In this document: one piece after another, positions 9,180 through 17,825 of the stretch
Numbering within the stretch: position 1 is the first letter of the stretch
Layout: the number at the start of each line of letters is the position of its first letter
Origin: Enterocloster asparagiformis
Lineage (GTDB): Bacteria; Bacillota; Clostridia; Lachnospirales; Lachnospiraceae
DNA: 64,000 bases
Reading direction: 5' to 3'
Assembly (NCBI GenBank): GCA_018380885.1
Contig: JAGZSY010000005.1
Coordinates: 147,193 to 211,192 of the forward strand
The notes under the pieces: model-generated
The model's input: the letters and a program-made list of their open reading frames with translations, nothing else
Database searches by the model: none
What the model was told of the DNA's origin: nothing
Position numbers and translations under genes: made by a program

Positions 9180-9208
9180 ATTATAATTCATTGTTAAAAA
9201 AATGTCAA
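9180..9208 (-). promoter_or_regulatory. Consensus sigma-A promoter of adhE
   Basis: Read on the minus strand: -35 TTGACA (9208-9203), 17-base spacer, -10 TATAAT (9185-9180). Both boxes are perfect consensus, as expected for a strongly expressed gene held in check by a repressor. The leader is about 80 bases. Confidence 0.92.
9191..9208 (-). promoter_or_regulatory. Second, weaker Rex-like site over the adhE promoter
   Basis: TTGTTAAAAAAATGTCAA has one intact half-site (TTGTTAA) and a poor second half. It overlaps the -35 box and spacer of the adhE promoter. It could be a low-affinity Rex site or chance in AT-rich DNA. Confidence 0.5.
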
Positions 9209-9250
9209 TATAAAATTTATAAAAATTTGAATTTTTTTACCGCCTGTATT

Positions 9251-9262
9251 TGAAACGTTTCA
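9251..9262. promoter_or_regulatory. Palindrome resembling a LacI/CcpA-family site
   Basis: TGAAACGTTTCA is a perfect 12-bp palindrome with a central CG, upstream of the adhE promoter and 250 bases before the PRD regulator. It is two bases shorter than a standard cre box, so an operator of another LacI-family protein is possible. The rest of 9263-9420 holds nothing I recognise. Confidence 0.35.
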
Positions 9263-9425
9263 GCACGTGGCCGCCGGTACCGCGCTCTGCCGCTGAATTG
9301 CACGCCCGGATGGGATACCGTGTGACTGTCGCGGTACCGCCCTTTCCAGCAGGGCCATAAACAATCATAATACCAAAAACCCGCCGCTGCGGGTCAGGGG
9401 GGACGGATCAACGCCAATTTGGCAA

Positions 9426-9476
9426 AACAGGTTATCTTTGCTACTGATGGAAAATATCCTGCCTTTATGCGATAAT
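9426..9476 (+). promoter_or_regulatory. Predicted promoter and shared control motifs of the PRD regulator gene
   Basis: The sequence holds AACAGGTT (9426-9433), then GATGGAAAATATCC (9446-9459), then an extended -10, TGC-GATAAT (9471-9476). The -35 is poor, fitting activator dependence. The reverse complement of AACAGGTT and a second GATGGAA are found at the same relative places upstream of the PTS operon. Confidence 0.5.
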
Positions 9477-9514
9477 ATCAATAAACCATAACTGATAAGA
9501 AAGCGGGGGGTTAT

Positions 9515-11515
9515 ATGGCAACTGAGGAGAGACGGATACTCAAAATGTTTTACCTGCTGTCAAAAACCGGCGGGTACTTAAAATCCAACGAGCTGGCGCA
9601 GATGCTTCAGCTCTCCGAGCGCACGGTCAAAGGCGATATGGAACAGCTGAAGGCATTCGCAAGGGAAAGCGGCGGCTCCCTGGAATCCGTCCGGGGCAAG
9701 GGCTACTGCCTGAGATCGGTCGACGCCGTCCGGTTCCAGCTGGCCAGGGAGCGCGTGGAAATCCTGTTCAGCAATATCGACAAGGGGCATAAGGAAAACC
9801 AGGTCTACCATATCGCCCGGGCCATCATGCGCTTTGAGGGCGCGGACGAGGAGGGGTATTTCCGGCTGGAGCAGCTGGCCGATCGGCTTTACCTTTCGGC
9901 CAGCGCGGTAAAAAAGGAGATGCCCGGCGTGCGGGAGTTTCTCGGCTCCTTCAATCTGACCCTGCCCGCCAGGCCAGGAAAGGGAATCCGGCTGACCGGC
10001 GAGGAATTATATCAGCGCCTCTGCCTTCTGGAGCTGTATGAAAACCATTTCCGCAAACGAGTGGTCACCTTCTGCGACAGCTCCTACGAGCAGGCCTTTG
10101 CCGACCGCGGCGACAAGGACCAGGTGCGCCGGGCGACGCTGGATATCCTGCGCGCCTCGGACAACGAGGTATTCGACATCTATGTGAACCGGCTGGTGGA
10201 CTATCTCCTGCTGATGCGCAACCGGGTGAAGGACGGATACGGTATGGGGATGGACGGGCCTGAGTGGGAAGCGTGGAAAAAAGAAATCCACGGCTGCCGC
10301 GAGTTCTGTCTGGCCGGTACGCTGGCTGAAGAATTAAAAAACTTTTCTGATTTCACCTTTGATGACAATGAATTGACCGCCATCGCACTCCTGCTGCTTC
10401 TGTGGGGGGACTGGGACAATGTGGATGGGCTGGACCAGCGGTTCCCGGACCTCTACCCCCAGGCGGTCCGTTTGACCGGCGAGATTCTGGGGATGTTAGG
10501 CGTCCAATGGAATATTCCCTTTGTTGAGGCCTTTCCGGAATTTTCGGACAAACTGATCCCTGGCCTGCTGCGCATCCTGATCCAGATGCATTTCAATCTC
10601 AGCCAATGCCGTCTGGTAGGCAATTCCGTGTCGGAAAACGCCATCCAGGACTCCCCGGTGGCCATGGCGCTGGCGGACCATTTGGCGGAGCTGCTGTGGG
10701 AACGCTGCGGAAAGCAGATAAACGAATACAGTATACAGCTTTTGGCGGTGAGCCTGTACGGGCTGATCGACAGCATCTCCTACCCCTACCTTCCCCGGAG
10801 AATCCTGATCTGCGCCCGGAACGGAAAGGACAGCGCGCGGGTGATTGCGGACGGAATCAGCCGCCGCATGGGCACATGGTGGATTGGGACAATGACGGTC
10901 AGCGAGCTCTATGAAGCCCGGAAATATCCGCCCGGGGACTATGACTGCCTCATCGGCAGCTTCCGCCCTTACGCCTACCGCTACTGCTGGCCTTATACCG
11001 AGGTGCATCCGATTTTACAGCTCCAGGACTACGACCGCATCCACCGGGAAATTCTGCAAAAGGGCTACGATCTTTCCAGCGTGGTCTCGCAGTGCGGCTG
11101 GGATGTGGTGCAGGTGCACAGAGATTTCAGCGGCGGCAGCATCCAGGCTATTCTCCAGCTGCTGGCCTACCAGTGGGGGCTGGATCTGGCCCAAAAGGAA
11201 ACGCTGGCCGCCTGCCTCTGTGAAAACCGGCGCAGCCGCGTTTACCGGCAGATTCTCACTGTCCTCGTACCCGCGCACTGTACGGGAAAACAGATTTTCG
11301 AGGTCTATATTTTGAAAAAGGCCGTTCTATATAAAGAAGATAATGTGAAGGCGATTATCTTTACTGCCGTGGACTTCCACGGCTGCCCGGCCGTGCTCCG
11401 GTACTTAGAACACGCGGTCCGCTATCTGTCGGACCATTTTGAGGATTTAATCCCGGCCATGTCGTCGGAAAACCTTATGGATACTTTAACCGAAATCATC
11501 CGCGACAACCTGTAG
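9515..11515 (+). CDS. PRD-containing PTS-controlled transcriptional activator (BglG/MtlR/LicR type)
   Basis: 666 residues. It has an N-terminal HTH ('LKSNELAQMLQLSERTVKGDMEQL', split here at residues 21-45) followed by a second winged-helix region to about 155, then two PTS regulation domains (about 170-430), an EIIB-like segment ('RILICARNGKDSARVIADG', about 430-520) and an EIIA type-2-like end (about 520-666). Such proteins are activated or silenced by phosphorylation from PTS proteins. In the first PRD the usual phosphorylated His of 'L..H' seems to be Asp/Tyr ('NRLVDYLLLMRNRVKDG'), while the second has His in 'IQMHFNLSQCRL'. GGGGGG precedes the ATG. It lies directly upstream of the mannose-family PTS operon in the same direction, which it probably controls. 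Confidence 0.85.
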   Translation: MATEERRILKMFYLLSKTGGYLKSNELAQMLQLSERTVKGDMEQLKAFARESGGSLESVRGKGYCLRSVDAVRFQLARERVEILFSNIDKGHKENQVYHIARAIMRFEGADEEGYFRLEQLADRLYLSASAVKKEMPGVREFLGSFNLTLPARPGKGIRLTGEELYQRLCLLELYENHFRKRVVTFCDSSYEQAFADRGDKDQVRRATLDILRASDNEVFDIYVNRLVDYLLLMRNRVKDGYGMGMDGPEWEAWKKEIHGCREFCLAGTLAEELKNFSDFTFDDNELTAIALLLLLWGDWDNVDGLDQRFPDLYPQAVRLTGEILGMLGVQWNIPFVEAFPEFSDKLIPGLLRILIQMHFNLSQCRLVGNSVSENAIQDSPVAMALADHLAELLWERCGKQINEYSIQLLAVSLYGLIDSISYPYLPRRILICARNGKDSARVIADGISRRMGTWWIGTMTVSELYEARKYPPGDYDCLIGSFRPYAYRYCWPYTEVHPILQLQDYDRIHREILQKGYDLSSVVSQCGWDVVQVHRDFSGGSIQAILQLLAYQWGLDLAQKETLAACLCENRRSRVYRQILTVLVPAHCTGKQIFEVYILKKAVLYKEDNVKAIIFTAVDFHGCPAVLRYLEHAVRYLSDHFEDLIPAMSSENLMDTLTEIIRDNL

Positions 11516-11548
11516 GTTATATCAATTTTGCACTACGTCAAGGGCAAA

Positions 11549-11613
11549 AACCTGTTTTACAGCTGACATAATGCATATGTTTGGATGGAACTTTTTCCCC
11601 GCCGTACTATAAT
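11549..11613 (+). promoter_or_regulatory. Predicted promoter of the PTS operon with shared activator motifs
   Basis: AACCTGTT (11549-11556), GATGGAACTTTTTCC (11584-11598) and -10 TATAAT (11608-11613) with TGGAAC as weak -35 (16-base spacer). The first motif is the reverse complement of AACAGGTT ahead of the regulator gene. A weak -35 with a perfect -10 suggests an activator-dependent promoter. Confidence 0.6.
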
Positions 11614-11630
11614 AAAAGACATCAAACACA

Positions 11631-11659
11631 GCAGCTGTCCGGATATGCCGGACAGCTGC
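11631..11659 (+). other. Hairpin in the PTS operon leader
   Basis: A perfect 12-bp stem, GCAGCTGTCCGG with CCGGACAGCTGC, has a 5-base loop. It lies between the predicted start of transcription and the first PTS gene. No T-run follows, so it is more likely a 5'-end stabiliser or protein site than a terminator. Confidence 0.6.
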
Positions 11660-11692
11660 CAAATATCTACCAACAGAAGGGGGAACTAATTT

Positions 11693-12487
11693 ATGGTACA
11701 AAGTGGTTTGCTGTGCGCGCTGGTCTGGCTGATTGTCCAGGGCGTCGACCGTCTCATGTCATGGCAGACGTTCCAGCGTCCGATCGTGACCGCAACATTA
11801 ACCGGACTTCTCCTGGGAGACATACGGACCGGAATGATCATGGCCGCCTCCCTGGAGGCAATCTTCATGGGTATCTCAGCAATCGGCGGCTCCATCCCGG
11901 CCGACGCCTGCGCCAGCAGCATCATCGCGGTGGCCTACACCATCCTCACCGGCGCGGACGTGGAGACCGGCTTAGCCCTGGCAATGCCCATCGGCACCCT
12001 GATGGGATCGGCCAATGAGATGTGGAAGCCGGCCCTGGCGGCTCTGGCTCCCTACTGGGAGCGCCTGGCCGGAAGCGGCCGCGTGAAGGCTTTCCGTGCT
12101 CAGGTAATCGGCTGCGGACTGTTCTTAGACCGCCTGCCCCAGACCATCATCATGTTCGCGGCCATCGCCTTCGGCGTCCAGGGTCTGGAGCATGTGATGA
12201 GCGCAATGCCGCCCTTTATCATGTCCGGACTGTCCGCCGCCAGCTCCATGATGACCGGCATCGGCTTCGCCATTCTGATCTCCATGATCTGGAACCGTGA
12301 GATCGGCTGGTTCTTCTTCATCGGCTACGTGTTCCAGAAATACATGCAGCTGCCCACCGTGGCGATCGCAATCATCGCCGGCGTGATGGCCTTTACCTAT
12401 TTCTGCATGGAAAAGAAGCTCAACGACGTCAAGCGCCTGGCTGAGAACAGCGCGGTGCAGTCTGCGGGAGAGGAGGATTTGTTCTGA
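11693..12487 (+). CDS. PTS mannose/sorbose-family permease, component IIC
   Basis: 264 residues, hydrophobic throughout, the sugar channel subunit of a mannose-family (Man-type) PTS. Typical stretches include 'LTGLLLGDIRTGMIMAASLE' (near residues 36-55) and 'FMGISAIGGSIPADACASSI' (near 58-77), which belong to the EII-Sor conserved core. GGGGG lies 9 bases before the ATG. The stop overlaps the IID start codon by one base (TGATG), so the two are translationally coupled, as their proteins form one complex. The order here, IIC-IID-nagA-IIB-chbG-IIA, is scattered compared with the classical IIA-IIB-IIC-IID order. Confidence 0.93.
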   Translation: MVQSGLLCALVWLIVQGVDRLMSWQTFQRPIVTATLTGLLLGDIRTGMIMAASLEAIFMGISAIGGSIPADACASSIIAVAYTILTGADVETGLALAMPIGTLMGSANEMWKPALAALAPYWERLAGSGRVKAFRAQVIGCGLFLDRLPQTIIMFAAIAFGVQGLEHVMSAMPPFIMSGLSAASSMMTGIGFAILISMIWNREIGWFFFIGYVFQKYMQLPTVAIAIIAGVMAFTYFCMEKKLNDVKRLAENSAVQSAGEEDLF

Positions 12488-13302
12488 TGGCAAAGTCTAC
12501 ATACACGGCGCAGGAGAAAAAGACCCTGCGGAAAATGTTCTGGAATTCCGGCCTGGTTTTCTCAGGCTTCAACATGGTGAAAATGGAAGGCAACGCCTTC
12601 GCCCTGACCATGGAACCGGCCTTAGAAGAGCTCTATGAGGACAAAAAAGAGCGGGATGAAGCGCTGCGGCGCCACAACGGCTTTTTCAACACCCACGCCG
12701 TTTTCTTCGCGCTGATCGCGGGGATCACCTACGCCCTGGAGAAGCAGAAAAAAAACGCCGGAGGCGTGGACGACGATGTGATTGAGAACATCAAGGTCGC
12801 CCTCATGGGCCCCACCGCCGGCATCGGAGACGCATTTTTCTTCAACTGCCTGCGGGTAATCGCAGCCGGAATCGCCATCGGCCTGTGCGCCCAGGCGAAT
12901 TTTCTGGGAGTTATCCTCTTTGTGCTGATCTACGGCTTCTCCCAGGTTGCCGCCCGCTTTTACCTGCTGCGCATGGGTTACCGCTACGGCACCTCATTTA
13001 TCGACTCCGTCTTTGAATCCGGCCTGATGGAGGCGCTGACAAAGGCTGCCGGCGTCATGGGAATCACCATGGTGGGCGCAATGGTGGCCTCCTCCGTAAA
13101 TGTAAAGCTGGCCTGGACCATCAACGTTGGGCAGACCTCCGTGGTGGTGCTGGACATCTTTAACTCCATCATGCCTGGTATCCTCTCCGTGCTGCTGGTA
13201 TTCGGCCTGGTGCGGCTGATCAAAAAGGGATATAAACCCATCACGCTGGTATTCGGAATCCTCATCATTTCCATTGTGCTGGCATTCTTCGGAATCTTTT
13301 AA
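12487..13302 (+). CDS. PTS mannose/sorbose-family component IID
   Basis: 271 residues. IID is the second membrane subunit, unique to the Man family. The N-terminal half is amphipathic ('NSGLVFSGFNMVKMEGNAFA', 'FFNTHAVFFALIAGITYALE') and there is the family block 'IKVALMGPTAGIGDAFFFNC' (about residues 100-119); the C-terminus holds hydrophobic segments. AGGAGG lies within the end of the IIC gene. It couples tightly to IIC and is followed 18 bases later by the NagA-like gene, so one transcript is likely. Confidence 0.93.
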   Translation: MAKSTYTAQEKKTLRKMFWNSGLVFSGFNMVKMEGNAFALTMEPALEELYEDKKERDEALRRHNGFFNTHAVFFALIAGITYALEKQKKNAGGVDDDVIENIKVALMGPTAGIGDAFFFNCLRVIAAGIAIGLCAQANFLGVILFVLIYGFSQVAARFYLLRMGYRYGTSFIDSVFESGLMEALTKAAGVMGITMVGAMVASSVNVKLAWTINVGQTSVVVLDIFNSIMPGILSVLLVFGLVRLIKKGYKPITLVFGILIISIVLAFFGIF

Positions 13303-13320
13303 AAGGGGAGTATTTGCGAT

Positions 13321-14505
13321 ATGAATCAAACGACATGGAAATCAAAACGGATTCTGACGGAAAACGGCATGGTGGACGGTTTTATCACCATTGAGGACGG
13401 GTATATCCGGGAAATCTCCGACCACTGCGAGGGGGCTTACCAGGATGCCGGGGAGCTTGGCATTTACCCGGGTATCATCGATATCCACAACCACGGGTTC
13501 GGCGGCTGGTCCATGACCGATCCCTGCGGGGACGAGGACATACGGGGCTACGTGAAAGCCCTGGCCTCGGTGGGTGTGACGGGCATCCTGCCTACCGCCA
13601 AGGAGGAGGCCTTTGAGGCCATCGCCCGGGTGATGGATCAGGACTACGAGGGCGCGAAGATCTATGGAATCCACAGCGAAGGCCCCTTCTGGGCCAGAGG
13701 CGGCGAGAACACCGTGGGCATGAGCTGGCCTCTGCCTGACATGGAGGAGACAAAGCGCCTGACCGCCAAGGCAGGCGGAAAAATGGTTATGATGGCCATC
13801 GCCCCCGAGCTTCCGGGCGCTTACGGCGTGATCGAATATCTGCACTCCCAGAACATCAAGGCGGCCTGCTGCCACACGGCGGCCCATTCCCAGGAGATAT
13901 ACGACGCGCTGGAGCAGGTGGGCTTTGACATCGCCACCCATCTTGGCAACGGGATGCGGGGAATCCACCACCGGGACGTGGGCGCTCTGGGCGCTCTGCT
14001 GCTGTCGGATAACCTGTACTATGAGGTGATCACCGACTTGAACCACATCTGCAAGGACATGTTAAAAATCATGTTCCGGCTGCAGCCCTGTGAAAAATTC
14101 TGCCTGATCTCAGACTCCAACTATATCGCCGGGCTTCCAGCAGGCACCTATATGCGGTACGGCCGGGAAATGTACGCGGATGAGAAGGGCCTGATCTTAA
14201 ATTCCGACGGCCGCATCTGCGGCAGCGGAAAATGGGTGCTTTTCAACATCGGACAGCTGGTAAACCATGTGGGCGTTCCCCTGGAAACCGCCCTCAGAAT
14301 GGCTTCCCAAAACCCCGCCGGGTTCCTGGGAATCCAGGAGAAAACCGGCTCCATCCGCGAGGGAAAACGGGCGGATCTGATGTTCGTGGACGACCGCTTT
14401 ATCTGCCACCGCACCTATGTGGGAGGCAGAGTCGTATTCGACCGGTCGGTGGACACCGGGGAGCGCATCTTCAACCAGGAAGCCATGAAACGCCGGATAA
14501 AATAA
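13321..14505 (+). CDS. N-acetylglucosamine-6-phosphate deacetylase-like amidohydrolase (NagA family)
   Basis: 394 residues, amidohydrolase fold. Expected chemistry is removal of acetate from an N-acetylated amino-sugar 6-phosphate in the cytoplasm after PTS import. Metal and catalytic positions are recognisable: His56-Asn-His58-Gly, Glu120 in 'HSEGPFWARGG', His185/His189 in 'CCHTAAHS', His207 in 'THLGNGMRGIHHRDVG', and Asp265 in 'LISDSNYIAGLPAG'. The THLGN and HHRDVG blocks differ from the usual THLFNAM and HREPG of housekeeping NagA, so the substrate may not be plain GlcNAc-6-P. It sits between the PTS IID and IIB genes, which ties it to whatever sugar the PTS brings in. No nagB is nearby. 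Confidence 0.85.
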   Translation: MNQTTWKSKRILTENGMVDGFITIEDGYIREISDHCEGAYQDAGELGIYPGIIDIHNHGFGGWSMTDPCGDEDIRGYVKALASVGVTGILPTAKEEAFEAIARVMDQDYEGAKIYGIHSEGPFWARGGENTVGMSWPLPDMEETKRLTAKAGGKMVMMAIAPELPGAYGVIEYLHSQNIKAACCHTAAHSQEIYDALEQVGFDIATHLGNGMRGIHHRDVGALGALLLSDNLYYEVITDLNHICKDMLKIMFRLQPCEKFCLISDSNYIAGLPAGTYMRYGREMYADEKGLILNSDGRICGSGKWVLFNIGQLVNHVGVPLETALRMASQNPAGFLGIQEKTGSIREGKRADLMFVDDRFICHRTYVGGRVVFDRSVDTGERIFNQEAMKRRIK

Positions 14506-14532
14506 CTGTCACAATCGCCAGGAGGTAAGAGC

Positions 14533-15030
14533 ATGATAAAATTATTCCGAATCGATGAGCGCCTGATCCACGGTCAGATCGCCATCAAATGGTCCCGCCA
14601 CACGGGCGTGGACAGCATCGTGGTGGCCAACGACCACGCCGCTGAGAATGTAATGATCCAGAAATCCTTAAAAATGGCTGCGCCTCCGGGAATCAAAACC
14701 GTGATCAAAACCCTGGATGCGGCCATCGCCACCTTAAACGACCCCAGATGCGAACCGCTGAAGGTTCTGGTTCTGGTAAACAGTCCAATGGATGCGCTGA
14801 AAATGGTCCGGGCGGTGAAGGGCATCCCCTTTGTCAACATCGGCAACTACGGCCGCGTGGCCCCGAAAAAGCCCGGCATGGAACGGACCCGCTTTGACAA
14901 TAACCTGTACTGCGATGAAACCGAGATCGCGCAGTTTAAAGAGCTGATGGGCTGCGGACTGGACTGCATCTACCAGACCACCCCGGAAGAGCCTGCGATC
15001 GCTTTGAAAAAGCTGATTCCCCTGGATTAG
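14533..15030 (+). CDS. PTS mannose/sorbose-family component IIB
   Basis: 165 residues, cytoplasmic phosphotransferase. The phosphorylated His13 is in 'FRIDERLIHGQIAIKW', the family signature at the N-terminus. It takes phosphate from IIA and gives it to the sugar in the IIC-IID channel. AGGAGG lies 8 bases before the ATG. It is separate from IIA here (not fused) and 14 bases ahead of the ChbG-like gene. Length and motif are normal. Confidence 0.94.
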   Translation: MIKLFRIDERLIHGQIAIKWSRHTGVDSIVVANDHAAENVMIQKSLKMAAPPGIKTVIKTLDAAIATLNDPRCEPLKVLVLVNSPMDALKMVRAVKGIPFVNIGNYGRVAPKKPGMERTRFDNNLYCDETEIAQFKELMGCGLDCIYQTTPEEPAIALKKLIPLD

Positions 15031-15044
15031 GAGGAGATGGACCG

Positions 15045-15839
15045 ATGAAATTAATCGTACAATCCGACGATCTGGGCATCACCGAGGCGGTGAGCTGCGG
15101 CATCGAGAAGGGCATCCGGGACGGGGTTATCACCTGCACCGGCCTGTTCAGCAACATGCCTGCCGCCGCGTTTGCAGTCCGGCTGATCCGCCCCTACGGC
15201 CATGTCTGTCTGGGCCAGGACATCAACCTGGTGGCCGGACGCCCCTGCGCCAATCCGGCGCGCATCCCCTCCCTGGTACAGGAGGACGGCTCCTTTAAAA
15301 CCTCGGGCATGCACCGGGCCGTCGATCAGGCGGACGGAAACCAGGAACACGTAATCCTCGGGGACTGCCTGATCGAGGTGGAGGCTCAGATTAAGCGTTT
15401 TATAGAGCTGACCGGCAAAAAGCCGGAATATCTCCACGGACACTCCTACAGCACGCCGGCCGTCTGGCAGGCCCTGGAGATCATGGGGAAAACCTACGGC
15501 ATTCCACTGGTGCGGGATATGCTGGCCAGGTACAAGGTACGCCGTCTGGCCGCCACCTGGAACAAAAAGCCGTTCTCGCTGGAGGAGCAGATAAAGGCCG
15601 ATCCCATGGCGTGTATTCTGGGCGATCCGGAATTTCTCTCAAACAAAATCGGCTTTATCGGCACGCACTGCGGGTACGTGGACGACGCACTGTTTGACGT
15701 ATCCACCTACACCATGATCCGCACCCGGGATCTGGCCGCAGTCACCGGGGCGGTTATGAAGCAATGGATTCATGAAAATTCCATTGAGCTTATCAGCTAC
15801 CGGGATTTGATTAAACAGGAGGAGGGGTTAGATGGTTAA
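15045..15839 (+). CDS. chbG: ChbG/HpnK (YdjC) family carbohydrate deacetylase
   Basis: 264 residues. YdjC-family enzymes are metal-dependent deacetylases with a barrel fold; ChbG removes one acetyl group from diacetylchitobiose or its 6-phosphate. Seen here: metal-binding 'IVQSDDLGITEAVSCGI' (Asp8, Asp9) and His residues in 'PEYLHGHSYSTPAVW' and 'GFIGTHCGYVDD'. AGGAGATG precedes the ATG. The stop overlaps the IIA gene by 8 bases, so translation is coupled. Two deacetylases in one PTS operon suggest a di-N-acetylated or N-acetylated disaccharide-type substrate (inference). The symbol is given by family and the exact substrate is unproven. Confidence 0.82.
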   Translation: MKLIVQSDDLGITEAVSCGIEKGIRDGVITCTGLFSNMPAAAFAVRLIRPYGHVCLGQDINLVAGRPCANPARIPSLVQEDGSFKTSGMHRAVDQADGNQEHVILGDCLIEVEAQIKRFIELTGKKPEYLHGHSYSTPAVWQALEIMGKTYGIPLVRDMLARYKVRRLAATWNKKPFSLEEQIKADPMACILGDPEFLSNKIGFIGTHCGYVDDALFDVSTYTMIRTRDLAAVTGAVMKQWIHENSIELISYRDLIKQEEGLDG

Positions 15840-16248
15840 ATATTTTCTTTCATCCCACGGCCATCTGGCCAGCGGATTAAAAAGCTCCATCGACGTTCTG
15901 CTGGGCGGCTGCAGCCGTCTGACCGTGTTCGACGCCTACGTGGACGAACGGTCGCTGGAGGAAGTGCTGAACGGCTTCTATACGGAGGTAAATCCGGACG
16001 ACCAGGTGATCCTGCTGTCGGATATGTACGGCGGCAGTGTGAACAGTATTATGTATACATTTCTCGACCGGCCCAACACAACGCTGATCGCAGGCGTCAA
16101 CCTGGCCTTGGTAATCGGCCTGGTGATTAACGACAGGGAGCTTACCAGAGCGGAGATTGAGGACGTGGTGAGACAGAGCCGCGAGGCGCTGCGGATTGTG
16201 GATTTAGATGAAACCTCGCAGAACGGCGGGGATGAGGAATTGTTTTAA
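15832..16248 (+). CDS. PTS mannose-family component IIA
   Basis: 138 residues, cytoplasmic. The phosphorylated His9 is in 'FLSSHGHLASGLKSSI', the ManX/AgaF type signature; 'LLSDMYGGSVNSIMY' is the second conserved block ('D.yGGSp.N'). It accepts phosphate from HPr and passes it to IIB. GGAGGGG lies inside the end of chbG, 5 bases before the ATG. It is the last gene of the operon, followed 9 bases later by a strong terminator. The acidic tail 'SQNGGDEELF' is unremarkable. Confidence 0.93.
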   Translation: MVKYFLSSHGHLASGLKSSIDVLLGGCSRLTVFDAYVDERSLEEVLNGFYTEVNPDDQVILLSDMYGGSVNSIMYTFLDRPNTTLIAGVNLALVIGLVINDRELTRAEIEDVVRQSREALRIVDLDETSQNGGDEELF

Positions 16249-16256
16249 ATGGATGG

Positions 16257-16297
16257 AAAAAGGATGGGGTGCCCCAAAAGGGCGCCTCATCCTTTTT
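16257..16297 (+). terminator. Intrinsic terminator of the PTS operon
   Basis: AAAAAGGATGGGGTGCCC pairs with GGGCGCCTCATCCTTTTT (two G-T wobbles) around a 5-base loop and ends in a T-run. It could also serve metK, which converges on it. Confidence 0.92.
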
Positions 16298-16327
16298 GTT
16301 GAATGCAATGGGTCTGAGATTGTAAAA

Positions 16328-17524
16328 TTACAGATACGCCTTCAGCAGTTCCACCTTGTCCAGTCTCTCCCACGGAAGATCCAGGTCGTTGCGGCCAAAG
16401 TGCCCGTAAGCGGCGGTCTGCTTGTAGATGGGTCTGCGCAGATCCAGCATCTTGATGATTCCGGCCGGGCGCAGATCGAAATTGGAGCGGATGATCTGTA
16501 CCAGCTTCTCGTCGCTGACCTTCCCTGTGCCGAAGGTCTCCACCATGATGGAGGTGGGATGCGCCACGCCGATGGCGTAGGACAGCTGAATCTCGCACTT
16601 GTCCGCCAGGCCGGCCGCCACGATGTTCTTAGCCACATAGCGGGCCGCGTAGGCCGCGGAACGGTCCACCTTGGTGCAGTCCTTGCCGGAGAACGCTCCG
16701 CCGCCGTGACGGGCGTAGCCGCCGTAGCTGTCCACGATGATCTTGCGCCCGGTCAGGCCGCTGTCACCCTGGGGGCCGCCGATCACAAAACGTCCGGTGG
16801 GGTTGATAAAGAACTTGGTGTTCCCGTCCACCATGTCCGCGGGGATAATCTCGTCAAACACATATTTCTTGATATCCGCGTGAATCTGCTCCTGGGTCAC
16901 ATTCTCGTCGTGCTGGGTGGAGAGCACCACCGCGTCCAGGCGGACGGGCTTGCCGGCCTCATCGTACTCCACGGTAACCTGGGTCTTTCCGTCGGGGCGC
17001 AGATAATTCAGGGTGCCGTTCTTGCGGACCTCGGTCAGGCGTCTGGCCAGTTTGTGGGCCATAGAGATGGAGTAAGGCATGTACTCCTCAGTCTCGTTGG
17101 TGGCATAGCCGAACATCATACCCTGATCGCCTGCGCCGATGGAGTTTAACTCCTCCTCGCTCATGTGGGATTCCGCGGCCTCCTTGGCCTCCAGGGCCTT
17201 GTCCACGCCCAGGGCGATATCCTTGGACTGCTCGTCGATGGCGGTGATCACGCCGCAGGTATCGCAGTCAAAACCATATTTTGCGCGGTCATAGCCGATC
17301 TCCCGGACAGTCTCCCGGACGATTTTCTGGATATCCACATACGCGTTGGTGGTGATCTCGCCCATAACGAGAACCAGGCCGGTGGTTGTCGCAGTCTCGC
17401 AGGCCACGCGGCTCATGGGGTCCTGCTCTAAAAGGGCGTCTAAGATGGCGTCGGAAATGGCGTCGCACATTTTATCCGGATGGCCTTCAGTTACGGATTC
17501 AGAGGTAAATAAACGTTTTTCCAT
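16328..17524 (-). CDS. metK: S-adenosylmethionine synthetase
   Basis: 398 residues, normal length. It makes S-adenosylmethionine from methionine and ATP. Diagnostic motifs are 'TEGHPDK' (about residues 12-18), the hexapeptide block '[12 protein letters not shown]' (about 115-126) and the phosphate loop '[19 protein letters not shown]'. GGAGAGA lies 7 bases before the ATG. It is monocistronic and sits behind a SAM-I riboswitch, so high SAM should terminate its transcript. It ends 30 bases from the convergent PTS terminator. Confidence 0.98.
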   Translation of the reverse strand: MEKRLFTSESVTEGHPDKMCDAISDAILDALLEQDPMSRVACETATTTGLVLVMGEITTNAYVDIQKIVRETVREIGYDRAKYGFDCDTCGVITAIDEQSKDIALGVDKALEAKEAAESHMSEEELNSIGAGDQGMMFGYATNETEEYMPYSISMAHKLARRLTEVRKNGTLNYLRPDGKTQVTVEYDEAGKPVRLDAVVLSTQHDENVTQEQIHADIKKYVFDEIIPADMVDGNTKFFINPTGRFVIGGPQGDSGLTGRKIIVDSYGGYARHGGGAFSGKDCTKVDRSAAYAARYVAKNIVAAGLADKCEIQLSYAIGVAHPTSIMVETFGTGKVSDEKLVQIIRSNFDLRPAGIIKMLDLRRPIYKQTAAYGHFGRNDLDLPWERLDKVELLKAYL

Positions 17525-17590
17525 GTAAGTCTCTCTCCTTTACAAAATTTGGATTCAATAGTTTCGTGTCGTAACGCTCTGCACACATAA

Positions 17591-17783
17591 AAGAAAGTCC
17601 GCTAATAAGCAAAGCGGACTTGAATGGTTATTTCAAATCCTCTTATTGCTCGATCAAGCGCACCGATATTTCCCGGCCGCTCCTCGCTCAGGTTGGCACC
17701 TTCCGGCTCTCTCGCGCTCTCGCGCTCAACCGGGGTTGCCGTGACTTCACAGGTCCTTTGCCTCCGCCACTCTGAATAAGGGA
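17591..17783 (-). ncRNA. SAM-I riboswitch (S-box leader) of metK
   Basis: Read on the minus strand, the aptamer (17783-17639) starts CCCTTATTCAGAGTGGCGGAGG, continues with CTGTGAAGTCACGGCAACC and AAGGTGCCAACCTGAGCG, and closes with GCAATAAGAGG: the P1 closing stem, the kink-turn region and the conserved GGCAACC and GGTGCCAA of the S-box. Downstream is an intrinsic terminator, AAGTCCGCT / AGCGGACTT followed by TCTTTT (17621-17591), then metK. Bound SAM would favour the terminator. The P3 arm is extended by a GCGCGAGAGCGCGAGAG stretch. Confidence 0.95.
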
Positions 17784-17825
17784 TATTACGAACTTTATTC
17801 GATTGTATGTTGTGTTACTCAAACT

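Noticed and set aside
9278..9336. Inverted repeat GGTACCGCG / CGCGGTACC upstream of the PRD regulator
   Set aside because: The arms are about 47 bases apart with no T-run or known operator match, so no function can be supported.
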